The position numbers and the translations under genes are program-made. From Hysterangium stoloniferum (taxonomy: Eukaryota; Basidiomycota; Agaricomycetes; Hysterangiales; Hysterangiaceae), in contig WHVD01000034.1 of NCBI GenBank assembly GCA_015178975.1, positions 1-64,000 on the forward strand: 64,000 nucleotides of DNA. The letters are read 5' to 3'. Below the pieces are notes generated by a model that did not search any database, had not been told where the DNA came from, and worked only from the letters and a program-made list of their open reading frames with translations. This document shows, one piece after another, positions 32,266 through 43,720 of this stretch; position 1 is the first letter of the stretch, and each line of letters begins with the position of its first letter.

Positions 32266-32656
32266 ATTAGTACTGGTAGATAGGTAGAATGCTAAGTCAG
32301 TGCTAAGTCAATTTTCTGACCAGATTGTAAGTACAAATGGATCCTAGACTATAAAGAACCAATAGTTATTGTACTACTAATCCAGCAAGAGAAAAAGACT
32401 AAATGTGCAAACAAGAATAATGCAGGGTTGATCATACTAGAAATAAGAATTGGGATGGAATAGGAACAAACACAAGGGACATAATAAACCAGATGTCAAA
32501 AGGCTCAGGAACAGATTGGGGTGAGGATCTTCAAGGATCTAGGGGGTCCAGGATATCTGGTCAGAGTCTGGTTGATGGGCTGTGTTGTAAAAAGAGATAT
32601 AAGTGCTGAGATGGTAGGATCTGGGGCCCAGCAGGTTTCCTGGCCCTAACAGTTTG

Positions 32657-33795
32657 TGTGAGGGTACAACACATACATTGAGGCCAAGCTCCACTTGTCT
32701 CTAGAACTGGACCTCCCAGTTAAGCATGTATGGCCTCCTAGCCTTCTGCCTTACTTCCCTATGCCTTTTGACACCTTACCAACATCAAGACATGCTAGCA
32801 GCTATCCCACTAGACCCTGTCACCAAGGCACACCTTAACAATCCTATGGACCCTGAGCAACCTTGGTGGTCCTGAGACTCACAAGCCTCTGCTCAGAACA
32901 GTACCAACATTCTCCAGACAACCATTGAAATCTACCACCCAAATTTAAGATTGACAACCATATTTTCATTAAGGCTCAATTCTTCTAATTGAATATTTAT
33001 TCTAATGGTTTGAGATGGCTCAAATGGGTAGGAACTGTCCAAAATATATAATATAGATAGGGTCCTCTAATCACCATAGAGATATGTAGTTGCAAAGAGG
33101 GGGGAAGGCACTGTTGAAAGTGTATTAGTCTGTTAATCAGACAATAATTTATATAAAGTATGATAGAACAAATTGTGTATTAAGACTAAAAAATTGTTTG
33201 ATGAGGCTACTGCTACATTCAATGACATGTCCTGAGCTGTGCAGATGAGGTATCAGCCTCACTCAGCAACAGACAGGACAATATTATCTGATTGTGAATG
33301 ATAGAGATATACAGTAAGTGATAGACAAGTTCTTTTCTATGAGAGTGGCTACTAAAAGATTCTCTCTAAAAGGACTTCTTCTGGGGGTAATATATATCTT
33401 TGGCAGAACAATAGGAGAACAAATGCACAAGGAACCAAAGAAAATATTGCTCAAGGGGACAATGACCGTGGAGATGGGAAATTAGTGATCATGATCAGGG
33501 CAGTGAGATGAAAAGGGGAGAACAATCCCAGCGACAATAGGTGAGTGGGGTGGTATGGCCACCACAAGAGGAATGATCAGGGAGACAATAGGGAAGTTGT
33601 CAGTGTTGGTGTGATGTGTGTTTCTGTGGTAAGACCACCAGGATTACAGCATGTCACAGTTTCCAGTTGTCTCACTCTGACATCCACTACAATGGGCCAA
33701 CATTTTAACCTCTCATCTGATTTCCATTAATAACCATTCATAAGAATAATGTTTAGGTATTTTCATGTAAAAATAATTAGAAGATATTCACAAGA
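32657..33795 (+). pseudogene. Scattered Gypsy scraps
   Basis: A short piece near 32935-33000 reads PPKFKIDNHIFIKAQFF, the post-integrase segment of the family at 49200-49260. Near 33250-33290 the reverse of GACTGAGTGAGGCTGATACC, the 3' end of the element C LTR, appears with changes, and an AGAGGGGGGAAGG purine tract lies nearby at about 33098. These are remnants of older insertions with no intact ends. The rest of the stretch shows nothing I can name. Confidence 0.5.
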
Positions 33796-33802
33796 TACTC
33801 TG

Positions 33803-33860
33803 GGGGCATATTAACCCGGGTACATATGACACTAAAGCTAACTTGCTTATAACTACAGTG
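33803..33860 (+). repeat. Diverged direct repeat, copy 1
   Basis: The phrase AACCCGGGTACATATG, then GCTAACTTGCTTATAA, recurs in altered form at 34405-34467 in the same orientation. Confidence 0.55.
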
Positions 33861-33865
33861 TTATT

Positions 33866-34130
33866 GGTGCTCACGAGTGGTGATCGTGGCACAGTGTTGA
33901 AAATAATAGTGATCAGAAAGTCGCTCTCCCAAGACCCGGCTTTAGGGCCGGCTTTCGAGCGCTCAGATTTGACAGTGTCTCAGCCCGGGACTGCTTGGGG
34001 CTGGCTCAGGCTCAGGCCGCGGCCGTGGTAAATAAATAATCCACATCTGTATTTCAAATCAAAATAAATTTCCTGCATCAATTCAATATTATTTGGGTCA
34101 TGAAGAACCCGATTCATAATCCGATTCCGC
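33866..34130 (+). repeat. Left arm of a diverged inverted repeat pair around the MFS gene
   Basis: It contains CCCGGCTTTAGGGCCGGC, CCGCGGCCGTGGTAAATAAA, TTCCTGCATCAATTCAATAT and TGAAGAACCCGATTCAT. The reverse complement of 37843-38108 has the same blocks in the same order. G/C-rich terminal-like blocks of this kind are typical of hAT-related elements, but ends and an 8-bp target duplication are not clear. Confidence 0.6.
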
Positions 34131-34404
34131 TATAATACCAGAGATATGCCAAGTACGCCCTTCTTGAGTGGGCAGGAAGGCTGGAATGCGAGCTCACTGT
34201 TATTTACAACGAGCGCTGAACAGTATCGTGCGGGAAAATGTTGCCGAAGGCTGCGCCGTGGTGAATGTGGCCGGGCAGTGACGTCGGTGAGCCACAGTTC
34301 CCACGGCCTCGAGCAGACGAAGTAAGATAATAACATATTTGTTATCTTAGGTGTATTGATTTTCTTACTGGACCTGATCCGTGGAAGAGGCCCAACGCAA
34401 TGAG

Positions 34405-34467
34405 GGCATATTTGCCCAGGATCAACCGGGTACACATATGTACACCAGCGCTAACCTGCTTATAAAT
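34405..34467 (+). repeat. Diverged direct repeat, copy 2
   Basis: The partner of 33803-33860, about 600 bp downstream. It ends near 34467, well before the MFS start codon at 35160. Confidence 0.55.
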
Positions 34468-35159
34468 ATAGGGTGGACTGCGACAACCACCCAGTCTTTA
34501 GTCTCCCCTCAAGTTCTTGTCAACTGAGTCCTTCCGGCATGTTTTCATGTCCGTATCTAACAGAACCAATACATCTTTTATATCCAATTTTTTCGGAGGG
34601 AATCTTCGAGGTTCTACACCATGACAAAGCAGCGTGTCGAATGAGATACCAGTGGACTCCAGCGAACACTATTTGACAGGTTGCCTTGCGGAAGGCTATG
34701 CGTTCTTTCCTGATCTGATCGGGTCTCTTTGATAACTATTAAGGCGTAATTATATACTGGATCAAGTATGGAAGTGTAGTATAGCATGCCTATCTGAATA
34801 TTCCTCGTTCAATCCTTACTTTCTCTAATCTCCCAAGCGCTCCTACCCCCAAGAGGAACGTTGAAATCGGAGCATCTGAGTCGGACGATCGGGTCGATAG
34901 GAAATTTTTTTCCATCCGAGGTTTTTCCCTGCTTTTTATGAATCCTTATCCAGAATTACAACCCGTAAGTGTTATCCCCGATATCAACCGGGCTACCAGC
35001 CATATAAGCCGCACCTCAGGCTGATGCCACAATATTTACATAATTGAAAGCCACGTGCCTCGCATCTAATTAGACTCCCGGAAATAGTGATGGACTAGAG
35101 AGCTATTGATATACTGTGTAATGCACTACTGGTTGCTCTTCTGATACCAACCACCAACC
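34468..35159 (+). promoter_or_regulatory. Upstream region of the MFS transporter gene
   Basis: About 690 bp with no credible gene. Pyrimidine-rich stretches precede the ATG at 35160, whose context (ACCAACCATGACC) is a good fungal start context. No defined operator could be recognised. Confidence 0.35.
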
Positions 35160-37248
35160 ATGACCACCGCCCACCTTCCCAGCCCCCCTGACGTTGGATC
35201 CGGTGACCAGTCGGTCACCACAAAGCTAGATTCACCGACACCACAGCGGGATAGAGGACTTCGTTTCTGGCTCATTATTCTCACAATTTGTCTCGGTGCA
35301 TTTCTTTCGGCCCTCGAAGTTTCCGTAATCTCCACCGCACTTCCGACTATCGTTGCATCATTGGAAAGTAGTGACTTCATATGGGTAGGATCAGCGTACG
35401 CGCTCTCCTCCTCAGCCATCCTTCCAATGACTGGCGGAATTGCCGAAATATTCGGACGGAAGTCGGCGTTGGCTTCATCAATTGGGTTCTTTGGTGTGGG
35501 TAGCGTGGTCTGTGGTGCTGCACAAAGCATGAGCATGCTTATCGCCGGTCGCACAATCCAAGGTATCGGTGGTGGCGGACTTATCTCCCTGTCTTCGATA
35601 GTCATGGGGGATTTGGTCCCCCTCGAGGAACGTGGGTTGTACGGCGGTCTATTCGGATTGTAAGTTGTGCCTCTTGAATACCGATGGGTCCACCTATCGA
35701 CGAATGATTTTTAAAGAACGTGGAGTCTGGCAGCTACGATAAGTCCTCTAGTGGGTGGGGGTCTCGCAAATGCTGGGCAATGGAGATGGATCTTCTGTAA
35801 TGTCTATGCTACGTTTTAAGGTCTCAGTCTAATATAACACATGATAGATCTTAACGCTCCGTTGTGCGGTGTCATTGGCATAATGACACTCGTTTTGCTT
35901 AAGCTTCCTACGCCACCAGATCCCTTCCAAGACAAAGTCTCCCGTATGGACTGGCTGTGAGCTTTGATTTACATTAGGTGTTCATCCTCATGGCGAATCA
36001 TCCAGTGGCAATTTTATTATAATCGCCTCCTCATGTGCGGTCACATTTGGCTTGACTCGAGGCGGTATAAATGCACCTTGGTCTTCGGCACAGGTTTTGG
36101 TACCTTTGATTGTTGGTGTGCTCGGCATAGCAGGATTCATCATATACGAAGCCCTTGTGGCCAAACATCCCCTCGTAGGTTCATACCATTATCCCTGTTA
36201 TTCCCTTCGGAAAATAAATAAATATATAGGTTCCTTGGCATATCCTTTCCAACAGAACTAGTAGTAGCGCGTAAGTCCCGCTTATTATCGGTATTTCAAA
36301 GCTCATTCACTTTTTATCAGCTATGCCCAGACTTTTATCCTCCCTGTTACAACTATTGGGATTGTTTGTGAGCCTCAGACCCTTTGTCCCTGCATAATTA
36401 ATTCTCGCTGAATCTCAGATTACATCCCGGTATATTTCCAAGCCGTCAGGGGTGCAAGTGCGATCCGCGCAGGTGTACTCATGCTCGCTCTTACGTCTAT
36501 TCCGGCGGGTGCGATTATCGCTGGCGCTTCAGTGAAATTCTTCCAACGTTATCGCCTGCAAATGTGGTTTGGTTGGATTCTGATGACCATAGGCGCCGCA
36601 TTGTTGAGTTTGATTAAATTGGATACAATGACTGAATTTGCAATCGGATTTTGTATCATCTATGGATTTGGTGCAGGGTGAGTCTACAAGTTTGAACCTA
36701 AAGTATAGCCATATTCTGATTCGTGACTTTTGTTTTACAGAATAAATTATGCCGCACAAGTCTTCCCGGTGCAGGCACCTCTGCCAATCTCCGCTGGTGC
36801 CCACGCATTAGCTTTCCATGCCTTCATGCGTGCCTTTGCAGCTGTAGGCATACATTTCTTTCCGACATTTAATTTGATTAACCTAAACTAGGTTTGGGGG
36901 GTAACCCTCGGAGGTGCCATTCTCCAAAACGAATTGAAACTTCGTCTACCCCAAGAATTCCTTTCCCAGTTCCCCCAGGGCGTCGCAATCGTTTACTCAG
37001 TCATCCCCCAAATTCAGAACCTCCCTGAACCACTAAATGACCAGGTTAGACAGGCATTCGTTGACTCTTTACGGCGGGTCTGGATCACTCTTGCTGCCAT
37101 TTCTGGATTGGGACTGTTCGTCTCTCTCTTTATGCGTGGGCTCCCACTACACAAGCACACGGACGAGAAATGGGCCCCCACGCCAAACACACGGGATACG
37201 ATGATCTCCTCGGATGACACGGCCTCTGCCAGGCCTTCATTAATATGA
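35160..37248 (+). CDS. MFS drug:H+ antiporter-type transporter (DHA2, 14 helices)
   Basis: Nine exons fit without conflict: 35160-35659, 35717-35796, 35848-35956, 36006-36174, 36230-36270, 36321-36367, 36419-36677, 36741-36843, 36892-37248. They total 1665 nt and encode 554 residues. Introns are 48-63 bp with GT-AG ends. After a hydrophilic N-terminus, helix 1 carries the LGAFLSALEVSVISTALPTI signature. MFS motif A appears as GGIAEIFGRKSAL, and a motif C-like stretch as SPLVGGGLANAGQWRWIF. Later segments include FGLTRGGINAPWSS, YAQTFILPVT and AIRAGVLMLALTSIPAG. The C-terminus is hydrophilic and ends SSDDTASARPSLI. Such plasma-membrane proteins export drugs, toxins or metabolites by proton exchange. 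The neighbour on the right, 1.9 kb away and convergent, is an adenylation-domain enzyme. The gene looks intact. Confidence 0.92.
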
Positions 37249-39150
37249 CACCAAATCAACCATACATCAGGGAATTGTTCATCAAGGTCTAATAAAAATC
37301 TAGGCCACTTATGGACTAGATGAAATAGAAAGAGTAGATATTAAATATAATTTACTGGTTGGACCGGCCACAGAAGCGATGCCACACGAAAATGGAACGT
37401 GGCACTAAAACTCTACTAGTTAGGCCATGCATAATTCGACTAGTAGGCGGACTAGAGAAGGTTGATGCTTCACTAGATAATCCACCTAAACTGGCTAGCT
37501 TCTCTATCACACCATATAACACACCATTTAGTGCCACTTCAAATAATCATTCAAAGCTTCTAACGGCAGCCGATTCACCTTACCACCATTGACATCAAGT
37601 ATATCATTAGCGATGTGTGCTTGTGGGTGGATGTGAGAGATGGAAAGGCAGTGGGATGTATCTAATTTTTCGCCACCGCATGGTAAGGGCCGCGTGGTGA
37701 AGATAGTATCATATTCGTAATGATGATAATTATTTAATAACTGTAAACTTCAATCACTCTCCCATCCTCACTATATACAATTCTGCCAAAATCACTCATG
37801 CAACGCAGCCTCAGCGAAGTCAGTTGCTAAGATGTTCGGTGCGGATTCGCACTATGAATCAGGTTCTTCATGGCCCAAATAATATTGAATCGATGCAGGA
37901 AGTTTATTTTTATTTGATATTCATCTTTATTAGGGTACTGGAAGTAACGAGGCAGATTATTTATTTACCGCGGCCGCGGCCCGAGCCACCCAGGCCGAGC
38001 AGTCCCTGAAGTCTCGGCCTGAGATATTTTAAGCCTAGGCCCTCGAAAGCTGGCCCTAAGCCGGGCATTGGAAGCCGGGACTTGGTGGCTGGTGTTTTCG
38101 AGCATCATACAAATTCATGGGTGGCCTTATTCCCTCCATACGAAGGCTTAGCCGATCAATTTCAGTGATCGCCACTATGAAATTCACCGGACTGCTGATC
38201 CGATCAATATATAATCAAAGGTTCGTATTTCTTGTGTTTTCGCAAGTATTTGGTAAAGACGGTGTAAAATTTCTTGCACTAACACATGAAATAAATTTGA
38301 AAATTTCAAATAAAATATATTAACTTTGTTGTTTTGCATGATCTGGTCTATTCAACATTATGTCCCATTAGAGATACGGGAGTCCTTCTGCTGCACTCAA
38401 CAACCTTGTAAGGTGTGAACGGGAAATATATTTTAGTTGTTCTGGAGTGTCAACTGCGGGGCACACCACAGCATGAATATACTTTGACAACTGGAGCAAT
38501 AATTGAGAGACAACCTAAGGAGTGTAACGGGTGATCAAAAGCTTCATTGTATTATAATAATATATGCCCTTCGAGTATTGGAAGGGCCTTTAATGTTTAC
38601 GAGTAAGCAGTTTGTTCGACCTTTAGAATTACACGTGTGCTACTCTTGTGATGGTACACAGACATCTCAATTCTTGTGGCTCGAACACTCCCGTATCGCA
38701 GGAAATTCTTTTACTCTTCAACAGGTTAGCGATAGTTTTTCACTGCACATACGGGGGTAGGGTGGACTTCTAATGCTCCACACCCCTGGAGTCCTACTGC
38801 CACCGTGTCCACTCCAGTCTAGTGTATCTGTTTGTAATGAAACAACGGACTAGATAACTCCTCCACGCCGGTTCCACATCCCTAATGATGTATGAACCAC
38901 AACCCGCCACTTCTTCCCAGTTACAACTAGGAGGAAATTAATCTGTATTATGTATTATCTCGTTATGACAGTGTCACAATGTCAGTAGGCCGTGGCGCCT
39001 TCTCGTCACTAATATTCAATTCTTTGACTGCTTTGGTGTAATGAAGTGTTCGTAACGTTAACGACCCTTTTCGAAAGTAAATATAGTAATAGTAAAATGT
39101 ATTGGGAATGTAGTTCTACAAGGCATGTCAAGTAAAGCGTGTCATTTGGA
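37249..39150. other. Intergenic region between MFS and A-domain genes, with one inverted-repeat arm
   Basis: Both neighbouring genes end here (convergent). Apart from the repeat arm at 37843-38108 it holds short inverted pairs such as CTAGTTAGGC...GACTAGTAGGC near 37423-37448. No further gene is supported. Confidence 0.5.
37843..38108 (-). repeat. Right arm of the inverted repeat pair around the MFS gene
   Basis: Its reverse complement aligns with 33866-34130, sharing the G/C-rich start, the CCGCGGCCGCGGTAAATAAA block and the TTCCTGCATCGATTCAATAT block. Arms are about 4.2 kb apart, outer edge to outer edge. Confidence 0.6.
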
Positions 39151-41365
39151 CTACTTGGAGTTTAGTTTATCTAGTCCATCTAATTGTGCTTTGAATTGGT
39201 CTTCCACCAAACTGCGTCGAATGCTCCCCTTTTCCTGAAAATATTATGTTAGATCATGAACAATTGACGAAAGACCAGAACTCACAGTTCTGGGTAATGT
39301 TCCAATTTCCACGACGAGAATGTGAGTAGATTTGATGCGCTCGTGCTGATAGAGCCTCTCGTTGAAAGCTGCTATTCTGATAGCGACCTCCGCTTTAATT
39401 TTGGTTTGATCAGGGTTACGAGAATTTGCTTCGACGATGAGAGTTGGAGAAAAACGGCCAGCACCTACGACGATGCAATCTGCGATTACATCGCTGCACT
39501 GCGTTTTGGTATGATCTTCTATCACCCTGTAAAGTGGTAATCAGCCTACAAATTCCTGATAACCAGACATCCCCCGTTTTAATGTACCTTGCCTCACATA
39601 TAAGGCCATCGTACATCTTGATGCGATCGTCTAGTCGTCCCCATGAAATATAACGTTTTGGGGAGACTTCTATGAAAATATCTCCAGTATGAAAATGACC
39701 GTCAGCGGAACGAAAAGAGACATCGGGACAGTCCTGCGATTCCGAAAGGACAACAAGCTCCAACAGATTTCCGCCAGTCAACGGAGAGGAGCCCCCAACG
39801 GGAACAAAAGTATGATTGAAACCCTCAAGATCCAGACTTTTATATGCAGCTGGTTTCTCCCCTCGAACATTGGTCGTTGACAAAAGGAGCCCCGTTTCTG
39901 TCGCTCCAAAGACCATCTAAAATGATGGGGCTCGTCCGTTAACGGTCAGAACAAAGGGACCAAACGGACACTTACAACAATGTGTAAACCATTCGAACAG
40001 GCCCAATCAAGATCGCTCTCCGGCATGGGTCCTGCAGTGCAAACTATCGCCGACACCGATTGGAGAACATGTAGAAGCCGGAGATCACTACACGCGTTTT
40101 TCAAGTGTTTGATTAACTGGAAAGAATATATGCTGATTGTGGTCAGTTTGCATTCCTCTACCATTTGGATGAGGCTAGTGGATGAAAAGTCCGGTCGTAC
40201 GAGAGCCATACACCCTGCGCACGGAAACAGACCAATGAATTCTATATAAAATATGTTGATTATCGTTGGAAAGATTCAATTCGTGGGTGGCACAAAACAT
40301 ACGAAATAATTGGCCGGCATGACTGAACGAACCAATCCGGGTCGTAACAATGCTGGCTGGGAAAACAGCTTGAAGTTTTGATTTCATGATAAGGGCGTGC
40401 AACCATCGGCGACTGAGAGGGACTAGTTTAGGGCGACCGCTCGTAGAACCGCTGGTGTAATAAAAGATCATTGTTTGATGGGCATTTCCAATGTTGGTGA
40501 GCGGTGGTAATATTCCCACATTGGGGATGTCCGTGAGGCTCTTTATATCAACGGCAAAATGCACAGGAACTCGAAAATGGGCAGGAGATACTCCAGACGA
40601 TGCGTCATAAATGAGAGCTTTTGCATTCGTTTCCGCAAGCATTTCAGATACTAGAATCGGACTTTCTAGTGTCGAACGGATAACTTGGGGGACGTAGCAG
40701 GCCCTCGAGATACTGAAGAGTGTGATGACATCAGGGTAAGATATGCCATATAGCCTTAACATCATTTGAAAGGTATTTTAATCACTGGCGAGGCGTCCGT
40801 TATGCGAATGACGAACATACCAAACTGCGACGACCGAGTTGCGAGGGAGTTCAAGTGTTTCTATCCAATGTGCCGCCATCCTCTCGACATCACTGTAGAA
40901 TTGCTGGTAGGTCACATCATTCCATCCTCTAGTTTCTCCATATTCATCATATATCGGAACCTTTAAGGCGTTGCACGAAGGGAATGAGGCTGCTACTGAC
41001 TCTAGGAGGGATATGTGGGATTGATAAGTAATGGTTTCCTTGTGCCCTGGCGCCTCTTGCCGGTTGCATAAGGACCTGAACCCTAACCGACGGCGATAAT
41101 CCCCGCGAACGCTTTGTCGAATTTTTGCCGAACACCGTTTCCTGACACCAAGAGATCCTAAGTTGCCAGGACACGTCGCGATTCTCACCATAGAACCGTA
41201 ATGACATTGTTTGTGGTAGAGAAATAACATATTGTTGGAATGTACATCATGGACAAGAGATTTCGAAGACTGTAACGGAACCGGAGCGGACCTGGTGGCG
41301 GACTTGGCACGGGGCGGTCCACCGCCTTGTCTCAGGAGGTAAATAGAGGGTAGATCATTTTCCAA
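39151..41365 (-). CDS. Stand-alone adenylate-forming enzyme (AMP-binding / NRPS-like A domain)
   Basis: Exons, high to low: 40821-41365 (start uncertain), 40303-40754, 39976-40241, 39588-39916, 39286-39526, 39151-39234. All junctions are in frame; the maximum product is 638 residues. Core motifs appear in order: the A3 P-loop as YYTSGSTSGRPKLVPLS, A5 as VFGATETG, A7 as HTGDIF, A8 as SWGRLDDRIKM and A10 as LPRT-EKGSIRR across the last intron. The enzyme should activate a carboxylic acid with ATP as an acyl-AMP. It stops 26 codons after A10, so no carrier, reductase or thioesterase domain follows, unlike most fungal NRPS-like proteins. The domain proper begins near ITYQSHISLLESVAASF (about 41030); the 110 residues before it are atypical, so the true start may lie in an unrecognised exon. 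A3 has Ser-Thr-Ser in place of the usual Thr-Thr-Gly. Substrate is unknown. Confidence 0.88.
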
Positions 41366-41620
41366 TCATTACACCGTTTCATTTCTATTATTTATCGTTA
41401 AGGAGGTTAGTCTACGAATGCTAGCATAAATAGGGAAGCCACCCATTAGTTACAGTAGTCTTTTCGAATTATCTCTAAAGCCGAACCTTACACCTTTTGA
41501 GTATTTTGTCTCCAATTTCATATTATTTTATATTTTCTACTAGTGGACTGATCACCCACTAGGTTTTAACAATAACACATGTGCACACGACCAAACCAAA
41601 TACATACCATTACCGCCATA
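41366..41620 (+). other. Leader between A-domain gene and element B gag
   Basis: No clear LTR could be delimited. A hairpin with arms CTAGTGG and CCACTAG sits near 41542-41564. If element B ever had a 5' LTR here, its ends are no longer recognisable from this window. Confidence 0.4.
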
Positions 41621-43720
41621 ATGTCCGAGATTAATCAACCCGTCACTCGCCAAGGCACAGTCCGAAGCGCAATCCCCGTTTGGAGCAAGAGAATTGTTCG
41701 AAAGAAGGTGGTAGTTGATGATCCGGTCATTGAGTCAGTGAGTATTACTTCTTCGCCTCTGAATGCCATGGGCCCCGAGCCTATCCTCCCTTCGCAACAG
41801 GGGGGAAGGGGAGGATGGACCGTGATGCCGAGACGGAAGAGGTATCGACAATAAGCTCTGATTCCTTGATGGCCACGTCTGGTGGAAACGACCATGTTCC
41901 CAGTGAAGCCTCGAATGAATCGTTTGAGAACGGGAGAGAGAGATCTACTTTTCCCCTCATGAATGAATACCTCTGTACTCAGGTTACTCTTCATAACTGG
42001 ACGTACCAGTATAACCTATTGTATCCTGAAGAGCTAGCAGCCCCTCAAAAGACCTTCCGGAGGATGCTTCGAAAGGAGAAACCTCTCATCTGCCCAAAGT
42101 CGCTCTTTTTTCCAGAGTGGTTTGAAATGGAGAGCAGTGGCAATGACAATGAAAGAAAGGAGGGAACGTCCAAGGATATGGCGCTTGAGTGCAGCCAGGC
42201 TGCTCAGTTTAGATGGTCCGATTGTTTGGAGTCTGACGAAGATCAGTTGGGGCCACTACTAGAAACGTGGACCTTACCTGATGCCAGGAGAATGATTAGA
42301 GGGTTGGAGAGTCCAGTAACCTTTCCCCATGTCTCCCTAAATCTAAGTGCCATTGTCATTGAGGTAGATGAAAATGAACCCATGACAACCGAACCATCCT
42401 CCTCTAGGTTAGAGCCTGCAAAAGCAGCTGGATCTAAAAACAAGTCGTCAACCCAGTCCCCTAAGGGAAAGGAGAGAATGGAGGGTGAACGTCCCTTAAA
42501 GAACCCTAGTAAAGCTTCCCCAAGTTTAAACACTGGTGGGGAGAGCAAGAAGCGAAATAGTCAGTCGCTGAGAAAACAGATGGATAAGAATGTGATGAAC
42601 CATTATGTACGAGAACCTTCGCAAGTGCCTGAGGGTGGGTACTTTGCAGTAGGAGGGCAAGGAAAGTTTGGACCACCATCCGACTCAAGCAGCCCATCTA
42701 GTAGTGATGAATCAGATGATTCAGCCAGCAGTATATCCACCGATTTGGAAATCAGTAGAAGGAGCACAGACTCACCTGATTTGGGATCTGGATCAGAAGA
42801 TGTTACGGGAAGCCATTCTGAAACAGGGAAGAAGAAGCATGGAAAGAAAAACTCACCAAGCTCTAATCGCATAAGACATGAAAAGCGAAAAAGGTCAAAG
42901 GCTGATGCTAAGCAGACTAAAAAACTGTTAGCTGGAGTCAAAATGAAGCAGGCTGTGATATATAACGGCATAGCTGAAATTGACGTACTTGAAGCCTTCA
43001 TCTACGCATATGATCTCTGGGCAGAAATTAATGGGTTAGATTGTAAATGGGCTGTTAAGCTCATCATTTACTTCCTGGATGGCAAGGCTAGTTCATTCTA
43101 TATGAAGCATGTGGCATTGAACAAGCAGAAGTAGACATTAAAGGCTGTGTACGATGGTCTTTTTGACTATTGTTTCCCTGCTGATTACAAGTTGCAGTTG
43201 CAGAAGTGATTGACCACATCTCGATGGAAGGTGCTTTCGGGATTTTTCTCGAGATGTTGAGCATAACGCAACTCGGTTTCCTGATATCCAGGAGCACCAA
43301 CTTAAGCAGATTGTGTGGGATGGGGCACATGATTACCTTAAAGAAAAATGGTTAGACAAGAGGTTAAACCCCAACAATACATCATGGAAGCGACTTATCA
43401 AGACTGCTACTCAATTTGAAGCAGCTCAAGAGTTTCGTAAGGCAGACAAAAGCCGAAGGGAAACCTCATTTGTTAAATCGAACCGAGGATGGCCACGAAA
43501 GAATGAACAAGCCAATCAGGTAGTGGGACAAGCTGATGAAAAAGGGAAAAAATCTCATCTAGCGATGTCTTCCGGTTTTGAAAACACCACGAAAGTACCA
43601 CACTTGAAATTGAGTCATACAGAGATGAATCAACTATGAGCAGAAGGACGATGCTTCACTTGCAAGAAGGAGGGTCATGAATCCCGCAATTGTCCTCAAG
43701 GGAAATTCCTTTCAGCACCT
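41621..43720 (+). pseudogene. Gag and zinc knuckle of element B
   Basis: The N-terminus starts MSEINQPVTRQGTVRS at 41621 and shifts frame near 41815-41860. A long Ser-rich, acidic and then Lys-rich linker leads into the Gag core, with AVKLIIYFLDGKASSFYMKHVAL and, after a stop, TLKAVYDGLFDYCFPADYKLQ. The CCHC knuckle CFTCKKEGHESRNC (CX2CX4HX4C) lies at 43665-43706, after another in-frame TGA. This arrangement is typical of a large basidiomycete Gypsy family. Confidence 0.8.

Larger units (their letters stand above)
31012..32651 (-). mobile_element. Solo LTR holding two later insertions; target duplication GTTTG
   Basis: The LTR starts TGTTAAGCTC and ends CCTAACA, with GTTTG on both sides (31007-31011 and 32652-32656). 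It is interrupted by a 288-bp element at 31164-31451 and by another solo LTR at 31503-32265. Without these it is about 580 bp and belongs to the same family as 17442-30855. Confidence 0.85.

Noticed and set aside
33866..38108. A complete hAT transposon carrying the MFS gene
   Set aside because: No transposase, no clear terminal CAGTG ends and no 8-bp target duplication were found; kept only as an inverted repeat pair.
42603..43001. Ser/Phe-rich minus-strand frame in element B gag
   Set aside because: Shadow of the gag linker; the plus-strand frame has the Gag core and zinc knuckle.
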